NCBI GenBank assembly: GCA_012184525.1
Contig: WOFQ01000004.1
Span: forward strand, 186,001 to 250,000
Source: Xenoacremonium recifei
Taxonomy: Eukaryota > Ascomycota > Sordariomycetes > Hypocreales > Nectriaceae
Direction: 5' to 3'
Length of the DNA: 64,000 nucleotides
Shown here: one piece after another, positions 10,927 through 22,148 of the stretch
Position numbering within the stretch: position 1 is the stretch's first letter
How the letters are laid out: each line of letters begins with the position of its first letter
Translations under genes and position numbers: made by a program
The notes under the pieces: model-generated
Databases searched by the model: none
What the model saw: only the letters and a program-made list of their open reading frames with translations
What the model was told of the DNA's origin: nothing

Positions 10927-12136
10927 GCCTCGCTATCGATGGATGTTATATGGGAGAGGGAGAGAAAAGGATAGGGCGTGATGACGTCTTATAAGTAGAC
11001 TCGGAGGTGATTCGGGACGGGGACGGTGGATAGGATAAAACGAGGGGAGGGAATCGGAGCAACTCCACGTGTGTCAGCCTTCTAGAAGCTGTAGACAAGT
11101 AGGCTAAAGAAGGAGTGTTGGGTTTAGTCAAAGCAGGGATGGATGGAATCAAGGGGAGGGACCGTCGTGAGTAAGCAAGTTCATTTGATGTCGACAAACG
11201 AGAGGTGCAGTTGGCGGGTTGATTTGAAATCCACAGCGATGGGAATTCAAATTCTCTTGCTAGTCGGTACGGAAGTGGTACCTCATCTAGCTGGTTGCCG
11301 AGTCGGCGATCGAGGTTCCACTTGGGTCGCCTGGCACGAACTGGTCGCCGCCCGGATGGGTTGCTGGGCTCGCCGCGGGCTGCCGAGGTGGCTGCATGGG
11401 CAGTGATTTGATTGATTATTGGACTCAGGATTTATTTGGAATTGGGGCTCTTATTCGCGGAGATGATGGTCGATGCTGCTATTTTATTTTGTGAGCTCTG
11501 CAGCCGAGGTATGGGTTTGTGATAGGCGTCGCCGATTGGACCTCTGGTTGGATGCACGTCATTGTCAGATTCGCTGGCTTTGTCGTGATGGTTGATCAAG
11601 CATGAGAGAATCAATCGAAAGCACTCCTTCTGATGATGTCAATTTGCTTGTCAAGCATATGGAGGCTCGGGCATAATTTGGAGAGTGGACGTCTCTTGTC
11701 TCTGTTGTTCCATAATTTGAGTAATCATCAAACGGCTAGCTATATGTGCCACAAGATGAAAGACGTCAGAGCCAAAAAGTCAGAACCTTCAAGGGATTCT
11801 GCTGTGCTTCATGTCCGTGAGCTTCCGGGCTTCGGCTCCGTCCTGCCTTGCCGGGCGTCGGCCGAACCATCGCCGGCGTGTGGAGCCCACTCGGGGGCGG
11901 GATATCGTCCGTGAGGACCGGGTTGGGTCTTGGACGATTGATTCCTCAGCTGAAGTTTTGGTATAGAGAGCCGGATATTGGAGCCCAGTTTAATGCTGTG
12001 TTATTTTGACTTGCGGCATGAGACGACCTAGGTAGCTAGAGGCCCCGAGTATAAGGCAAGAGGAGATTCGAAGGCGCTGAGTAACGGTACTATTGGAAGT
12101 GTATCTGAGTTGTGTCGACGATACTGAGGCAATTAC

Positions 12137-12172
<36 letters not shown>

Positions 12173-12703
12173 TAAGAACGAAACCATTAACAGGGCCCGA
12201 GTTGTATGCTCCGTAGCTGTAGCCTCTACAATCATCGTCTCTGCACTTGACAGCGCCTTGATACACCCACTGGCTCTCGACGCTCCGGGCTATCCATGGC
12301 GGCATCCCCGGTGGAGTTGGGATTCTTCAGTGGGCAGCTGCTCGCTGTGGCAGCCACTGAGACGGCGCAGACCCGCCCAACGTCACCGCAAGGGTCCCAG
12401 CCTGCCCAGCGCCAGCTCCTGGTTGGCTGTCTACCCTAAGGTATCTCCAGACCTGGACGTCGGAGCAACAACACCAGCTAACCAGCCCCCCCATCCTCTC
12501 TCGATTATCACCATCCACGCCAACGTCCCTCCATCACCGCCCGCGCAAGCCCAGCGACCGCCGCATCAGCTGCTGCCGCGCATCTCCCCCGCTGCCGAGC
12601 TTCTAACCATTGACCGGGCTTTCCGACAGCTCCCTGCCGCGCCCCTCCCCCCGAGCCTCCGTGTCTTGCCTCCCTGAGCTCCGTGGAGCTCGAATGCGCG
12701 ACA
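10927..12703. promoter_or_regulatory. Divergent promoter region, GLR1 / EDE1-like
   Basis: About 1.8 kb with no convincing gene between two divergently transcribed genes. The first 200 bp upstream of GLR1 is G/A-rich on the plus strand. It includes a homopolymer of 30 A (12141-12170), an ACCTAGGT palindrome near 12027, and the presumed 5' UTR of the Ede1-like gene. Confidence 0.4.
12141..12170 (+). repeat. Homopolymer of 30 A
   Basis: An uninterrupted run of 30 A on the plus strand, about 530 bp upstream of the Ede1-like start codon. It could be a nucleosome-excluding poly(dA:dT) promoter element or the tail of an old retroposed insertion; no target-site duplication was recognised. Run length may be affected by sequencing error. 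Confidence 0.9.
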
Positions 12704-12714
12704 ATGTCCGCTGA
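12694..12714 (+). other. 6-codon uORF overlapping the Ede1-like start
   Basis: ATG at 12694 opens a six-codon frame ending with TGA at 12712-12714. It overlaps the main ATG at 12704 in another frame. Ribosomes must bypass it or reinitiate backwards, so it could lower translation. It is only relevant if the transcript begins upstream of 12694. Confidence 0.5.
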
Positions 12715-15700
12715 CGGAGTCCCTGAATCCGGTATGTCTTGATAGTCCTATCTCCGAGGCCACCGGTGGAGCTAACGAGACCGCTCTTGCTGCAGCTGCG
12801 ATCAATCTGAACCTGACCCCCGAGGAGAAGCGAGTCTATGGGCAGCTGTTTCGACAAGCGGACACGGATAATGTGGGCGTCGTGACCGGCGAGGTGGCTG
12901 TCAAGTTCTTTGACAGGACGAGGCTAGACTCGAGAGTCCTGGGCGAGGTTGGTGCTCCCCGAATGTTTTCATCTGATCTCACCCCCTGAGGCACCTGTTC
13001 GTGAGAGGGCCTGCTGACCTTTTTCTCTGTTTAGATCTGGCAGATCGCCGACAAGGAGAACCGCGGATTCCTGACCCCCGCCGGCTTTGGCATCGTCCTG
13101 CGACTCATCGGCCACGCCCAAGCCGGCAGCGAGCCGACTCACGCCCTCGCCCTCCAGCAGGGTCCCCTCCCTCGATTCGATGGCTTCGGCGCCCTCCCTG
13201 GCCCGGCTGCGGCGGTGCCTCCTCCTCCTCCAGCTCCCAACAGCCCGCCGCCGCCTGCTGCCGCTCTCCAGGCCCAGTCGACCGGTGGTCCTATTCGAAT
13301 CCCGCCCCTGACGCCTGAAAAGGTGAACCAATATGCCGGGTTGTTCGAGCGCCATAACCAGGGCGGCGCTCTGCTGCCTGGTGATCAGGCCAAGTCCATC
13401 TTCGAGAAGTCAGGTCTCCCCAATGAGGTCTTGGGCAGGATATGGCAGCTGGCAGACACTGAGCAGCGAGGCGCCCTTGTCCTCACTGAGTTTGTCATTG
13501 CCATGCATCTGCTCACCTCTATGAAGACGGGAGCTCTCCGTGCGCTGCCTAGTATTCTGCCTGCTGGCCTATACGAAGCGGCCACCCGGCGCGCTCCCGC
13601 TCCTCGACCATCACCTCCCGCGGCTACTGTCTCAGCCATCCCGCGACAGATGAGTGGTTCGGGACAGATGCGTACTGGCAGTCCTCTTGGACGTCCTCCG
13701 ATCACTGCGCCCGTTCCTGCACCGGTTGCTTCTCAAGTCACTGGTACAGGAAGTGACTGGCTTATCACCCCGCCCGACAAGGCTAGGTTTGATCAGATAT
13801 ATAACGACCTCGACAAGACGAACAAGGGTTTCATCACCGGCGAGGAGGCAGTGCCGTTCCTGAGTCAGTCGAATTTGGCGGAGGATGTGTTGGCTCAGAT
13901 CTGGGATCTCTCGGATACCAACTCTCAGGGGCACTTGACGCGCGACCAATTTGCTGTGGCCATGTACTTGATTCGACAGCAGAGAAGTGGTCGGGCGCCT
14001 CCTTTGCCTAGCACATTGCCAGCAAACCTGATTCCTCCCAGCATGCGCACCCAGGTTCGTCCTCCGACTGCCAGCTCGCCCTTCGACGCTCCTCCCCCTG
14101 TCGCCCAGCCCCCTCCTCCTCAGCCCAAGTCCGCCCTTGACGATCTCTTTGGCCTCGACTCTTCTACGCCAAGCCCGGCTCCCGTATCGGCACCTCCACC
14201 TGCCCTGGCGCCTATGTCAACGGGCGGTTCAAACGCCAACGACCCGTTCGCTGGTGGTGCCATCCTTACCCCCTCTTCTCCAATCAAGGCCTCCTCGCCC
14301 ACTGGCGCAGGAACCAGTTTCAAGCCATTCGTTCCGTCGTCTTCGTTCGGTCGGGGCTTGACTTCACAAGGCACTGGTGGATCAAGTGGCTCTGGCCAAA
14401 GGGGACATGTGCCGTCTGCATCTGAGGATCTGCTGGGAGAGACGGACGAGGCCAGCAAGAACATCTCCGGTGAAACAGCTGAGCTCGCCAACTTGTCCAA
14501 CCAGATTGGATCGCTCTCTAAACAGATGCAAGAGACCCAGACGAAGAGGACTGTCATCCAGAATGACCTAAACCAAGCAAACTCGCAGAAAGCCAACTTC
14601 GAGCAGCGTCTGGCCCAGCTCCGGACTCTGTACGAGAAGGAGGCGCAGGATACTCGTGCTCTCGAGGAGCAGCTGAAGAACGCCCGCGACGAGACCAAGA
14701 AGCTGCAGGCCGAGTGCATGTCGATCGAGGGGACTTACCGGGATGTCCAGACACAACACCAGCAGGTTCTGGCCTCTCTCCAGGCCGATCAGCAGGAGAA
14801 CACCAGCCTTAGGGAACGAATTCGAGTTGTCAACGGCGAGATTGCCCAGCTGAAGCCTCAGATCGAGAAGCTCAAGTCGGAGGCGCGACAGCAGAAGGGC
14901 CTCGTGGCCATCAACAAGAAGCAGCTTTCCACAACGGAGGGCGAGCGTGACAAGCTCAAGACGGAAGCTGAGGAACTGACCAAGAGCAATGAGGAGCTGG
15001 CTCGCCAGATCAACACTGCCTCGCCTGTCTCTGCCTCTGCTCAGGTTTCCAGCCCTGCCGCCTCGACGTCTAGCGGGAACAACCCCTTTTTCAGGAGAAC
15101 TGCCAGCACAGACATCATGGGAGCTTTCACGTCTCCGCCAGCCAAGAACATCTCGGACAAATCGTTTGATGATGTCTTTGGCCCTGGACCTGCATTCCCT
15201 CCTGTTTCATCTGCTACTCCTCCTCCGGCTTTCAAGCCCCAAAACACCGGAGCATCGTCTGCCAGTGTTGGGTCATTCTCGACACCCCCTGCTACATCTC
15301 CAGTCATGAGCCGGGCCGCCACTCTCGCGGTTGATCCTCCTGCGCCTCCGGAGTCGCGTCAGATGAGCTCCAGCTTTCTGCCCTTTATGGAGCACAACGA
15401 GTCTCTATCTTCCTCACGTCAAGTGTCACCGCCCGCATCGCGCGCTGATGATTCCATCCACGGGGCTTCAAGCCCCTTTCCTGAGATCGCCCCGTCCGGG
15501 GGCGTAACCAGTTTGCCGGGAGCCTTCCCCTCGGAAGACGATAAGAAAGTCGACACACCGAGCTCGACTCCCGCGCCTGTAGAGGCCTCTCAGGAAGAGA
15601 GTGAGCCAAAGGCCGAGGAGCCTACTGCTCAGTCTCCTGACCGGTTCGCCAACGATGAGGCTAAGGCCAAGGCCGATTTCGAGAATGCGTTCGCCGCTTT

Positions 15701-16724
15701 CACCAGCACCAAGAGCCAGAACACGGCGGCGAAAGAACCCGTCAAGTCCACATCTGCTTTCGATGCCGAGTTCCCTCCCATCTCGGAGCTTGAAAGGGAC
15801 GAGGACTCGGACTCAACCAGCGACAACGGGGGGTTTGACGACGATTTTGCTCCAGCATCCCCTCCTCCTAAAAACAAGGGTGAGGCTGTTGTAGCGGACA
15901 GCTCTGCAACGAACGGTGCCCCTGTAGCTTCATCGGCGACTACTCCTACGGCCCCGACTGAGCTGTCGCAAAAGAGGTATGTTTTTGATGCTGCTGAGGT
16001 ATGACTTGCAATGCTAATTAACATTCACAGCCCCGAGCAGCCCGCGTCACCTGCCACCATCACCACTACCACTAACACGGCACCTCAGCCGTCATCAGTG
16101 GACGACATCTTTGGGGTTGCTGCTACTGCCGCGACCACCAATAACCAGCCCGCTCCCTCAAACCCTCCCGCAAAGACGGCCTTTGACGACCTAGACGATG
16201 ACTTCGAGGGTCTCGAGGACGCAAAGGAGGGTTCCGGCGAGGAGGACTTTGCCAACATCTCCCGCTCGGGTCTCGACGACTTCAACCCCGTCTTCGACAG
16301 CAGCCCTCCCGCCAGCCAGACTAAGAGCGACTCCACCGCCTTTGGCAACGAGAGCAGCTTCGACTTTGTCTCCGCGAGCTCCGCCCAGCCACCCGCCGGC
16401 CAGAAGCCCGCCGAGAACCACGACTGGGACGCCATCTTCTCCAGCCTGGACTCCCCGACGGCCGCCGCTGCCACTCCTGTGGAAAAGCCCGCTGAGATTC
16501 CTACTGAGCGTCCTCAGCCGCCCCGCACGGTGTCGGACGCGGAGGAGACTGATGACCCCTTTATCAAGAACCTCACTGGTATGGGCTACTCGCGCACTGA
16601 TGCCGTGACGGCTCTGGAGAAGTACGACTACAATCTGGAAAGGGTAAGTTTTGTCGGGACTAATTCCTTGGATATATAAACTAACTCCTCCTAGGCGGCA
16701 AACTTCCTCGCCAGCCAGTCATGA
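12704..16724 (+). CDS. EDE1: Ede1-like EH-domain endocytic scaffold (1254 aa)
   Basis: Early clathrin-mediated endocytosis scaffold that binds NPF-containing adaptors and ubiquitin at the plasma membrane. Five exons: 12704-12731, 12796-12947, 13035-15976, 16031-16643 and 16695-16724; the phases close exactly. Three EH domains lie at residues ~11-95, ~150-245 and ~300-395, each with the signature tryptophan (EIWQIAD, RIWQLAD, QIWDLSD). These are followed by a Pro/Ser-rich linker, a coiled coil at ~540-720, a disordered Ser/Pro/acidic region, and a C-terminal UBA domain (~1215-1254; LTGMGYSRTDAV, YNLERAANFLAS). The 30-base last exon completes the UBA, which supports the model. Domain order and length match fungal Ede1. 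Confidence 0.93.
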
Positions 16725-17155
16725 TTACGACCCAAGATTCAAACAGCAGACCTACACACCACCACCACCTCCACCATTCGTCACCAGGTGTAGCAAAACA
16801 GACAGCACGATCTCTTTCTCCTTCTTCTCCTTTCTGTATCTCTTAGGGTTCCTTGCGTCGTCGTTTCGGAGGGGGTAGTCCAGTTTCTTCTAATCAACCC
16901 CCGTTGTATGTAGTCAAGTCCCCGTTTCCTTTTTTTCACCCATGGCAGAAGTATAGTGCACCATATTCGTAAATATAGTCGAGAGACGAGCCGGAGTGGC
17001 TGAGTTGGATGTCTCCTTTTGGCCCCCTTTAAGTCTGATGTTTGTTGTGATGTGCTTTGCAAGAACGGGTGTCGCTTTGATACATACATGCGTTTCTCCT
17101 CCCGCCGCGCTCGTATAAAATAGTATAATATAGATTGATGCCATCCCCGTCCGTC
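16725..17155. other. Convergent 3' region, EDE1-like / SEC6
   Basis: About 430 bp between two convergent genes with no reading frame of note. It is presumed to hold both 3' UTRs and the transcription ends. Confidence 0.5.
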
Positions 17156-19414
17156 TTATTTCACCCGTCCCATAATCGTCTCCGGCCCACGCACCACATC
17201 GATCTGCGCCGCCCTCGCCTTCACCGCATTCAACATGCCCCTCTCAAAATCATCCCGCGACCGCAACACAGCCTCCACCCAGGAGATCTGCAAGTCCCAG
17301 TGCGACGTCTTGAAGGCCGCAAACGCATCCGCCACGCCCTCGCGGTCCGCCGTCAGCAGCTGCAGGAACGCCTCGGTGACCCGCCAGGTCTGCTTGATGG
17401 ACGCGCCGACGTCGGGCGACGGCAGCGCGGAGAACAGCTCGAAGGCGGTGGCCACGTCGTCGAAGAGCTTGTCGCGGAAGGGGTCGGAGCGGCGGAAGCG
17501 CGCGCCGCGGTTGCGCACGGCGGAGAGGTAGCGCACCAGGAGCTCGTCGGCGAAGACCTCGATGAAGATGTCGACCAGCGAGTGGTGCAGCACTTGGCGG
17601 TAGTCGTTGACGTACTCCTCGAAGGTCACGACCATCTGCTTCATGGCCGTGCTGGTGTACCACTTGGGCGTGAAGAAGTCGGGCATGACGGCCGCGAAGT
17701 CGACGGTGAAGATCAGCTGGCCGAAGCGCGTGATGCACCAGGTGCTGCAGTCGACATAGCCGTCGCGCAGAGCCGCAACTTCGGCGTCGGCGCGCTCGAG
17801 ATACGCGGGCGTGACCGACGATTCAAACACGGCGCGGAAGCTCGATAGGTAGGCCAGCCGGCCCTCGTCCTCGGCGTCGTCGATGCACGCGATCTGGTCG
17901 TTGGCCGTGGCCACCAGCCAGTCCTGCAGCGCCTGGAAGCCCTCCAGCTCAGGCACCTTGCCGGCCTCGTAGCGCGCCGCCTCGTCGTCCAGCATGCGCT
18001 GCCAGGCCTGCTGGCGGGCGCGCAGGCGCAGGAACATGGCGTCGATCACGCCCTCGACGACATCGGCGCGCTGCGAGTTGGCGGCGGCATCGGTCTGCTC
18101 GCGCAGCATGCGCCACAGCGCGACCAGGTTCTTGGTGCGGAAGTAGCCGTACTCGTCCTGGTCGAGGTTGGAGCCCTCGACGTTGCGGTCGGCGAAGTCG
18201 CGCTTCTCCTGGTCGAAGATGCGGTCGATCCATTCGTCCAGGAACTTGATGATGAGCTGGCGGAAGTCGCGCACCAGCTCGGCCTCGCGGTTGTCGACGA
18301 CGTGCGGCGTGAGGTCCTCCTGGCGGAAGCCCAGCCGCTCCATCTTCTTGTAGTACTTCTCGGGGAAGCTGACGATCTCGAGCGTGTGTGCTGACGAGGC
18401 CTCGTTGCCGTCGATGATGCCCACCAGGAATTCGTGCATCAGCTGGTGATAGACGTCGGCATATGTCTTGGTGATGCGCCACTTCTTGGGCATCAGCGGC
18501 GTCATGCCGACCTTGACCACGTTGAGGTCGTTGAAGAACCACTTCATGCTCTTCTCCAGCTGGGCCGGGTCGTCGAGGAAGTCCTCGCGCGCCTGCTCCA
18601 GCTGCTGCTCGGCGCTGAGCTGGATGGCCTGCAGGAACTTGTCCTTGTAGCCGCGGACCTTCTTGGCGCCGTCTGTGATGCTCTGGAATCGCGTGGCCAT
18701 CTCCTTGTGGTCCTTGAGCGCCTCCTGCAGCGCCAGCACACGCTGGTCGCTTTTCTCTTCGACCTCGAGCACCACCGCGAATCGCACCACCAGTCCATTA
18801 TTATCATTCACGACGAGGTTGATCAGGTTGAGCGCCAGGATGCCCACGTGCTCGTCGAACCAGTCGATGGTCTCGTCCAACCGCGCAAAGTAGTCGACCA
18901 GCGTGGACTCGAGACTCGTGTCGTCGGCGCGCTGGATCTGCTCCATGGCGTCATCTCGGATGTTTCGTAGCTGCGTCAGCTCGTAATGGCATGGCAGCAG
19001 GTTGGGCATGTTCTCTTTGTCCTCGTCGTCCTCCCGCAGCATATTCTCCACCACGGACAGCCGCTCGTTGAACGTCTCGAGGTTGTTGCGCATCGTCTCG
19101 ACCGCTCCAAAGTTCCGATGCGCCTGCGACACCAAGTTGATGCTCGCAAAGTCCTTAATCATATTCTGCGACTCCGAGCACAGCTTGTCAATCTTGATCA
19201 TCTCGTCCTTGATCGCCTGCACCGTCTTCTGGCCGTCGCTCAGCCCGTTCATGCCCGCCTGCGTCGTCTCGAGCTGCTCCCGAAGCCCGCTGCGCAGCTG
19301 GCTGTCGACCGCGCCCTTCTTGCGCGAGAATTCCAGCTTCAGCGCGGGGATCTTGTCGAGGTCGTCCGGGTGCCGGAGCAGCTCCGAGAGCTTGGGCGCG
19401 GGTGCGTCGTCCAT
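17156..19414 (-). CDS. SEC6: Exocyst complex component Sec6 (752 aa)
   Basis: Subunit of the octameric exocyst that tethers secretory vesicles to the plasma membrane at hyphal tips. It is a single exon, predicted almost entirely alpha-helical, and starts MDDAPAPKLSELLRHPDD. The N-terminal ~130 residues are helical and coiled-coil-like. The Sec6 C-terminal domain covers roughly residues 180-750, including the conserved-looking blocks KWFFNDLNVV, FPEKYYKKMERLGF, and the stretch around PKWYTSTAMKQMV. The length matches fungal Sec6 (~750). The coding strand is strongly GC-rich at third positions, which is why several long antisense and +1 frames overlap it. Confidence 0.92.
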   Translation of the reverse strand: MDDAPAPKLSELLRHPDDLDKIPALKLEFSRKKGAVDSQLRSGLREQLETTQAGMNGLSDGQKTVQAIKDEMIKIDKLCSESQNMIKDFASINLVSQAHRNFGAVETMRNNLETFNERLSVVENMLREDDEDKENMPNLLPCHYELTQLRNIRDDAMEQIQRADDTSLESTLVDYFARLDETIDWFDEHVGILALNLINLVVNDNNGLVVRFAVVLEVEEKSDQRVLALQEALKDHKEMATRFQSITDGAKKVRGYKDKFLQAIQLSAEQQLEQAREDFLDDPAQLEKSMKWFFNDLNVVKVGMTPLMPKKWRITKTYADVYHQLMHEFLVGIIDGNEASSAHTLEIVSFPEKYYKKMERLGFRQEDLTPHVVDNREAELVRDFRQLIIKFLDEWIDRIFDQEKRDFADRNVEGSNLDQDEYGYFRTKNLVALWRMLREQTDAAANSQRADVVEGVIDAMFLRLRARQQAWQRMLDDEAARYEAGKVPELEGFQALQDWLVATANDQIACIDDAEDEGRLAYLSSFRAVFESSVTPAYLERADAEVAALRDGYVDCSTWCITRFGQLIFTVDFAAVMPDFFTPKWYTSTAMKQMVVTFEEYVNDYRQVLHHSLVDIFIEVFADELLVRYLSAVRNRGARFRRSDPFRDKLFDDVATAFELFSALPSPDVGASIKQTWRVTEAFLQLLTADREGVADAFAAFKTSHWDLQISWVEAVLRSRDDFERGMLNAVKARAAQIDVVRGPETIMGRVK

Positions 19415-19926
19415 CGTGGCGGGGGAGTCGGAAGCTGGACCATGCGGTGGATGGGATGGAGGTGGCGCCGGTTTATCTCATAATGCGGGACATGGAGTGT
19501 CGCTTCATGCGCCGGCGGCCGAGAAGAGAGAATCGCTCGTGGATGGGACAGTCTTGAAGCTATCGTCGTTGGTTTAGAGGTGGACGTGTCGTGGGATGTC
19601 GTGCATGGGGACTGACGCTGGTATGTGAGGTGTGGCTGTGCAACCAGCCACACTCCGACCCCTGACTCTCACCAGTTCAAGACCGCCGTCAATAAGCTAC
19701 CGCAACCACATACATGAGATTACTAACTCATTCAAACAATGACCACTTTCTAAATTAACCAAAATATTTAAATATGCTAGATTATATTTGTGCCATGCCA
19801 TTGTCTTATTGTTACATCTGTGCAGATATGTCGCTTCATTTTCAGATATGCAGAAACGCCCCAGCCCTTCTGACCAAACCCGGGTATCATGACAAAATCG
19901 AGCTTCCGGCTCACTCTTACAGACCA
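19415..19926. other. Intergenic, SEC6 upstream / BCD1 downstream
   Basis: About 510 bp. The SEC6-proximal half is GC-rich and presumably its promoter. 19690-19800 is AT-rich and probably the BCD1 3' flank. No gene seen. Confidence 0.4.
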
Positions 19927-21219
19927 CTATTCATCCTCGCTATCGCTTCCAGAACTGCTCGTCTCGTCGTCGTCGTCATCGTCGTCTTCCTCTCCAAGAC
20001 TTTGCTCCTCAATCACATCTCCCGCCTCAAGACCAAGCGCCCCTCGCTCAGCACCGTTTTCATCATCCGAGTTGTCCTCCCCATCGCTTCTCACTTCACC
20101 TTCTTCAATATCTTTGCCACTTTGTCGTCTTTTCTTGGCACCTTTGTTTGGACCTTTCTTCCCGGGCGCGGCTTTGCGCTTCGTCCCTTGTGTAGGAACC
20201 GTATCTTTAGGGCCAAGGACGTACCCCTCGGGCAGAACCTCGCCATCCCTGAGGACGTAAATAGTCGGAAATTCGAGGACCCTTGTGTTGCTGATGATTT
20301 TCTCTAGGCAATCGACAGGTTCGATTTTCGTGAGGGATGTGGGAAGATCCGATCGTGTCCGTGGTCTGGCTAGGAAGTACTGGAATTTCCGTCTCTGCGC
20401 TTCGTCCTTCTCCGCTGGCCACATGTCAAAGACTGCCCCCTGGCAAAGAGACCATTTGCCGTCTGAAGGGTCTTGCAGTGTGTAAGAGCCGTCGAACCAG
20501 GTCGAATTTTGAGGCTCTTGGTCTTGCTGGTGTTTTGGTTTCCTCAGAGTCTGGCCCTGAAGCCGCTGCTGCTCCTCCAGGCATGAATGGTACGCCTGAT
20601 ACAGTGGCACATCATCCAGCACTTTTGACAGGACTCGCTGAGTTTTGACTTGTCCCTCATCATCCTCCTCTTCTTGAAAAGTCATCCACTCAACCTGCCA
20701 ATTGACTCTCCCCGTCCTCCTATTGAACGTCGTGTTATTCTCCCGCTGCCTCGCCATGCCCATCGGCGCGCACAACACTTCCACGTTCAATTTCCTCAGC
20801 CGGTGCGCAAGCATCCTCTCAAAAACTCTCCCCTTAGCCTCGCGCAGCGCCCGCGTCACCAAAACCTTGCGCTTCCGTCCGTCGCGTCCGGGCTTCCACC
20901 GGATCTCCTGCACCGTCAGCGGGCGCAGCTCCTCAGTCTGAACCAGGCCCTTGTCCTCAACGATGTGCTTCTCCGAGCGCTCCATAGCAACTTCGATTCC
21001 ATGGAGGAAGTTGTAGTCGTGGTCGATACCCGCGGGTGTGCGCAGCTTCGAGGGAGCCTTGTAGGCTGTTGCATCGCGCTCGCCGCTGCAAGAGGACCAG
21101 GCTTTGTGCTTCTTGGTGCAGGGGAGGGAACAGGTTCGGAGACCGCAGCGGGGGCATTTGTACTTGGGCGCCGAGATGTGGCAGATGGCGCACAGCGAGG
21201 TGAGCAATGGGTCGGCCAT
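19927..21219 (-). CDS. BCD1: Box C/D snoRNP assembly protein, zf-HIT (430 aa)
   Basis: Bcd1-type protein, needed for assembly and stability of box C/D snoRNPs in the nucleus. Start taken at 21219 (MADPLLTSLC): it lies directly before the zinc finger and has a good context. An in-frame ATG at 21282 would add 21 residues. The zf-HIT finger is at residues ~9-48, with CAICH, YKCPRCG, TCSLPCTKKHK and a final Cys pair. A conserved domain with WMTFQEEEDDEG, YQAYHSCLEE and FPTIYVLRDG follows. The tail is basic, then ends in a long Asp/Glu/Ser run, common in nucleolar proteins. Single exon. Confidence 0.85.
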   Translation of the reverse strand: MADPLLTSLCAICHISAPKYKCPRCGLRTCSLPCTKKHKAWSSCSGERDATAYKAPSKLRTPAGIDHDYNFLHGIEVAMERSEKHIVEDKGLVQTEELRPLTVQEIRWKPGRDGRKRKVLVTRALREAKGRVFERMLAHRLRKLNVEVLCAPMGMARQRENNTTFNRRTGRVNWQVEWMTFQEEEDDEGQVKTQRVLSKVLDDVPLYQAYHSCLEEQQRLQGQTLRKPKHQQDQEPQNSTWFDGSYTLQDPSDGKWSLCQGAVFDMWPAEKDEAQRRKFQYFLARPRTRSDLPTSLTKIEPVDCLEKIISNTRVLEFPTIYVLRDGEVLPEGYVLGPKDTVPTQGTKRKAAPGKKGPNKGAKKRRQSGKDIEEGEVRSDGEDNSDDENGAERGALGLEAGDVIEEQSLGEEDDDDDDDETSSSGSDSEDE

Positions 21220-22148
21220 CGTGGGCTGTGGTGATGATGGTTGAAACAGAGAAGAGTGAGAGCTGCAGTTTGAAGCTTTCAACGGCTGGGGAACTTTTTT
21301 TCGGGTCGCAGCGCCTATCTTATCGGCAATGTGGGTCTGACCATGGCCTGGAAGTTGGGATGGAAGAGTTCATCATGAAACTCTCTTTTCACCTCTCATG
21401 AGTACCTCACATGATGCCTGGTGTATAAGGCACTTAAAAAAGCATCCGTGCGTTGAGGTTTCTATATGAATAATAATGTGTCTCTCCTATTCATTACATC
21501 ATTTTGGGAGACTAGTTCGTTGGTACCACTGAAGGTGGTGTTCTTCAACGGAAAAATTACCCGTCGGGACTTAGGACGGAGTATTCTGTATACCTTCCTC
21601 CATTATCACTACTACCACCCCTTACCATCGGGATAAACTATCATAACGGTTCTTTTGCTAGCCCGAGGTTTTATTCAAGAAGATTGGACGGGGTAAAGTT
21701 GCAGCGAAGGCATCCCTAAATCTGCCGCGTTCTCGGGCAGCAGTCCGCGTGTCCTCGGCTCGGTCACACATCACCCGAATACCGAAGACTCGTCTAGGAC
21801 CCGTTTTCGACCCGCCATGTTCTGCATGTCATCAAGCATTCTCCATCGAGGGCTTGGATGTCTAGGACCGAAGCGCTGATTTTCCAGAGAGTAAGAACTA
21901 AAATTGGCAATGTCAGTACTTTAATTTTCAACATCCAATTGAAAGGGCGAGAGAATAGGCGCATGACACTTCATTGGTTACTAAGGTGAACATCACGTAG
22001 AGGTTGAAGATGGACAGAAGATTGTTTGAAAATGGTATGAATGAATATACGCTTAAATCAATAGACGTTACAGGTCATACTGGTATTGTACCTAGAAAAC
22101 ATTGCCTTTCCCCAATTTAAATTCCCGTTCCTTAATTTTTCACTCTCT
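21220..22148. other. Intergenic, BCD1 upstream / ALDH downstream
   Basis: About 930 bp. Nothing recognisable beyond the presumed BCD1 promoter and ALDH 3' flank; the middle part is AT-richer. No gene called. Confidence 0.4.
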
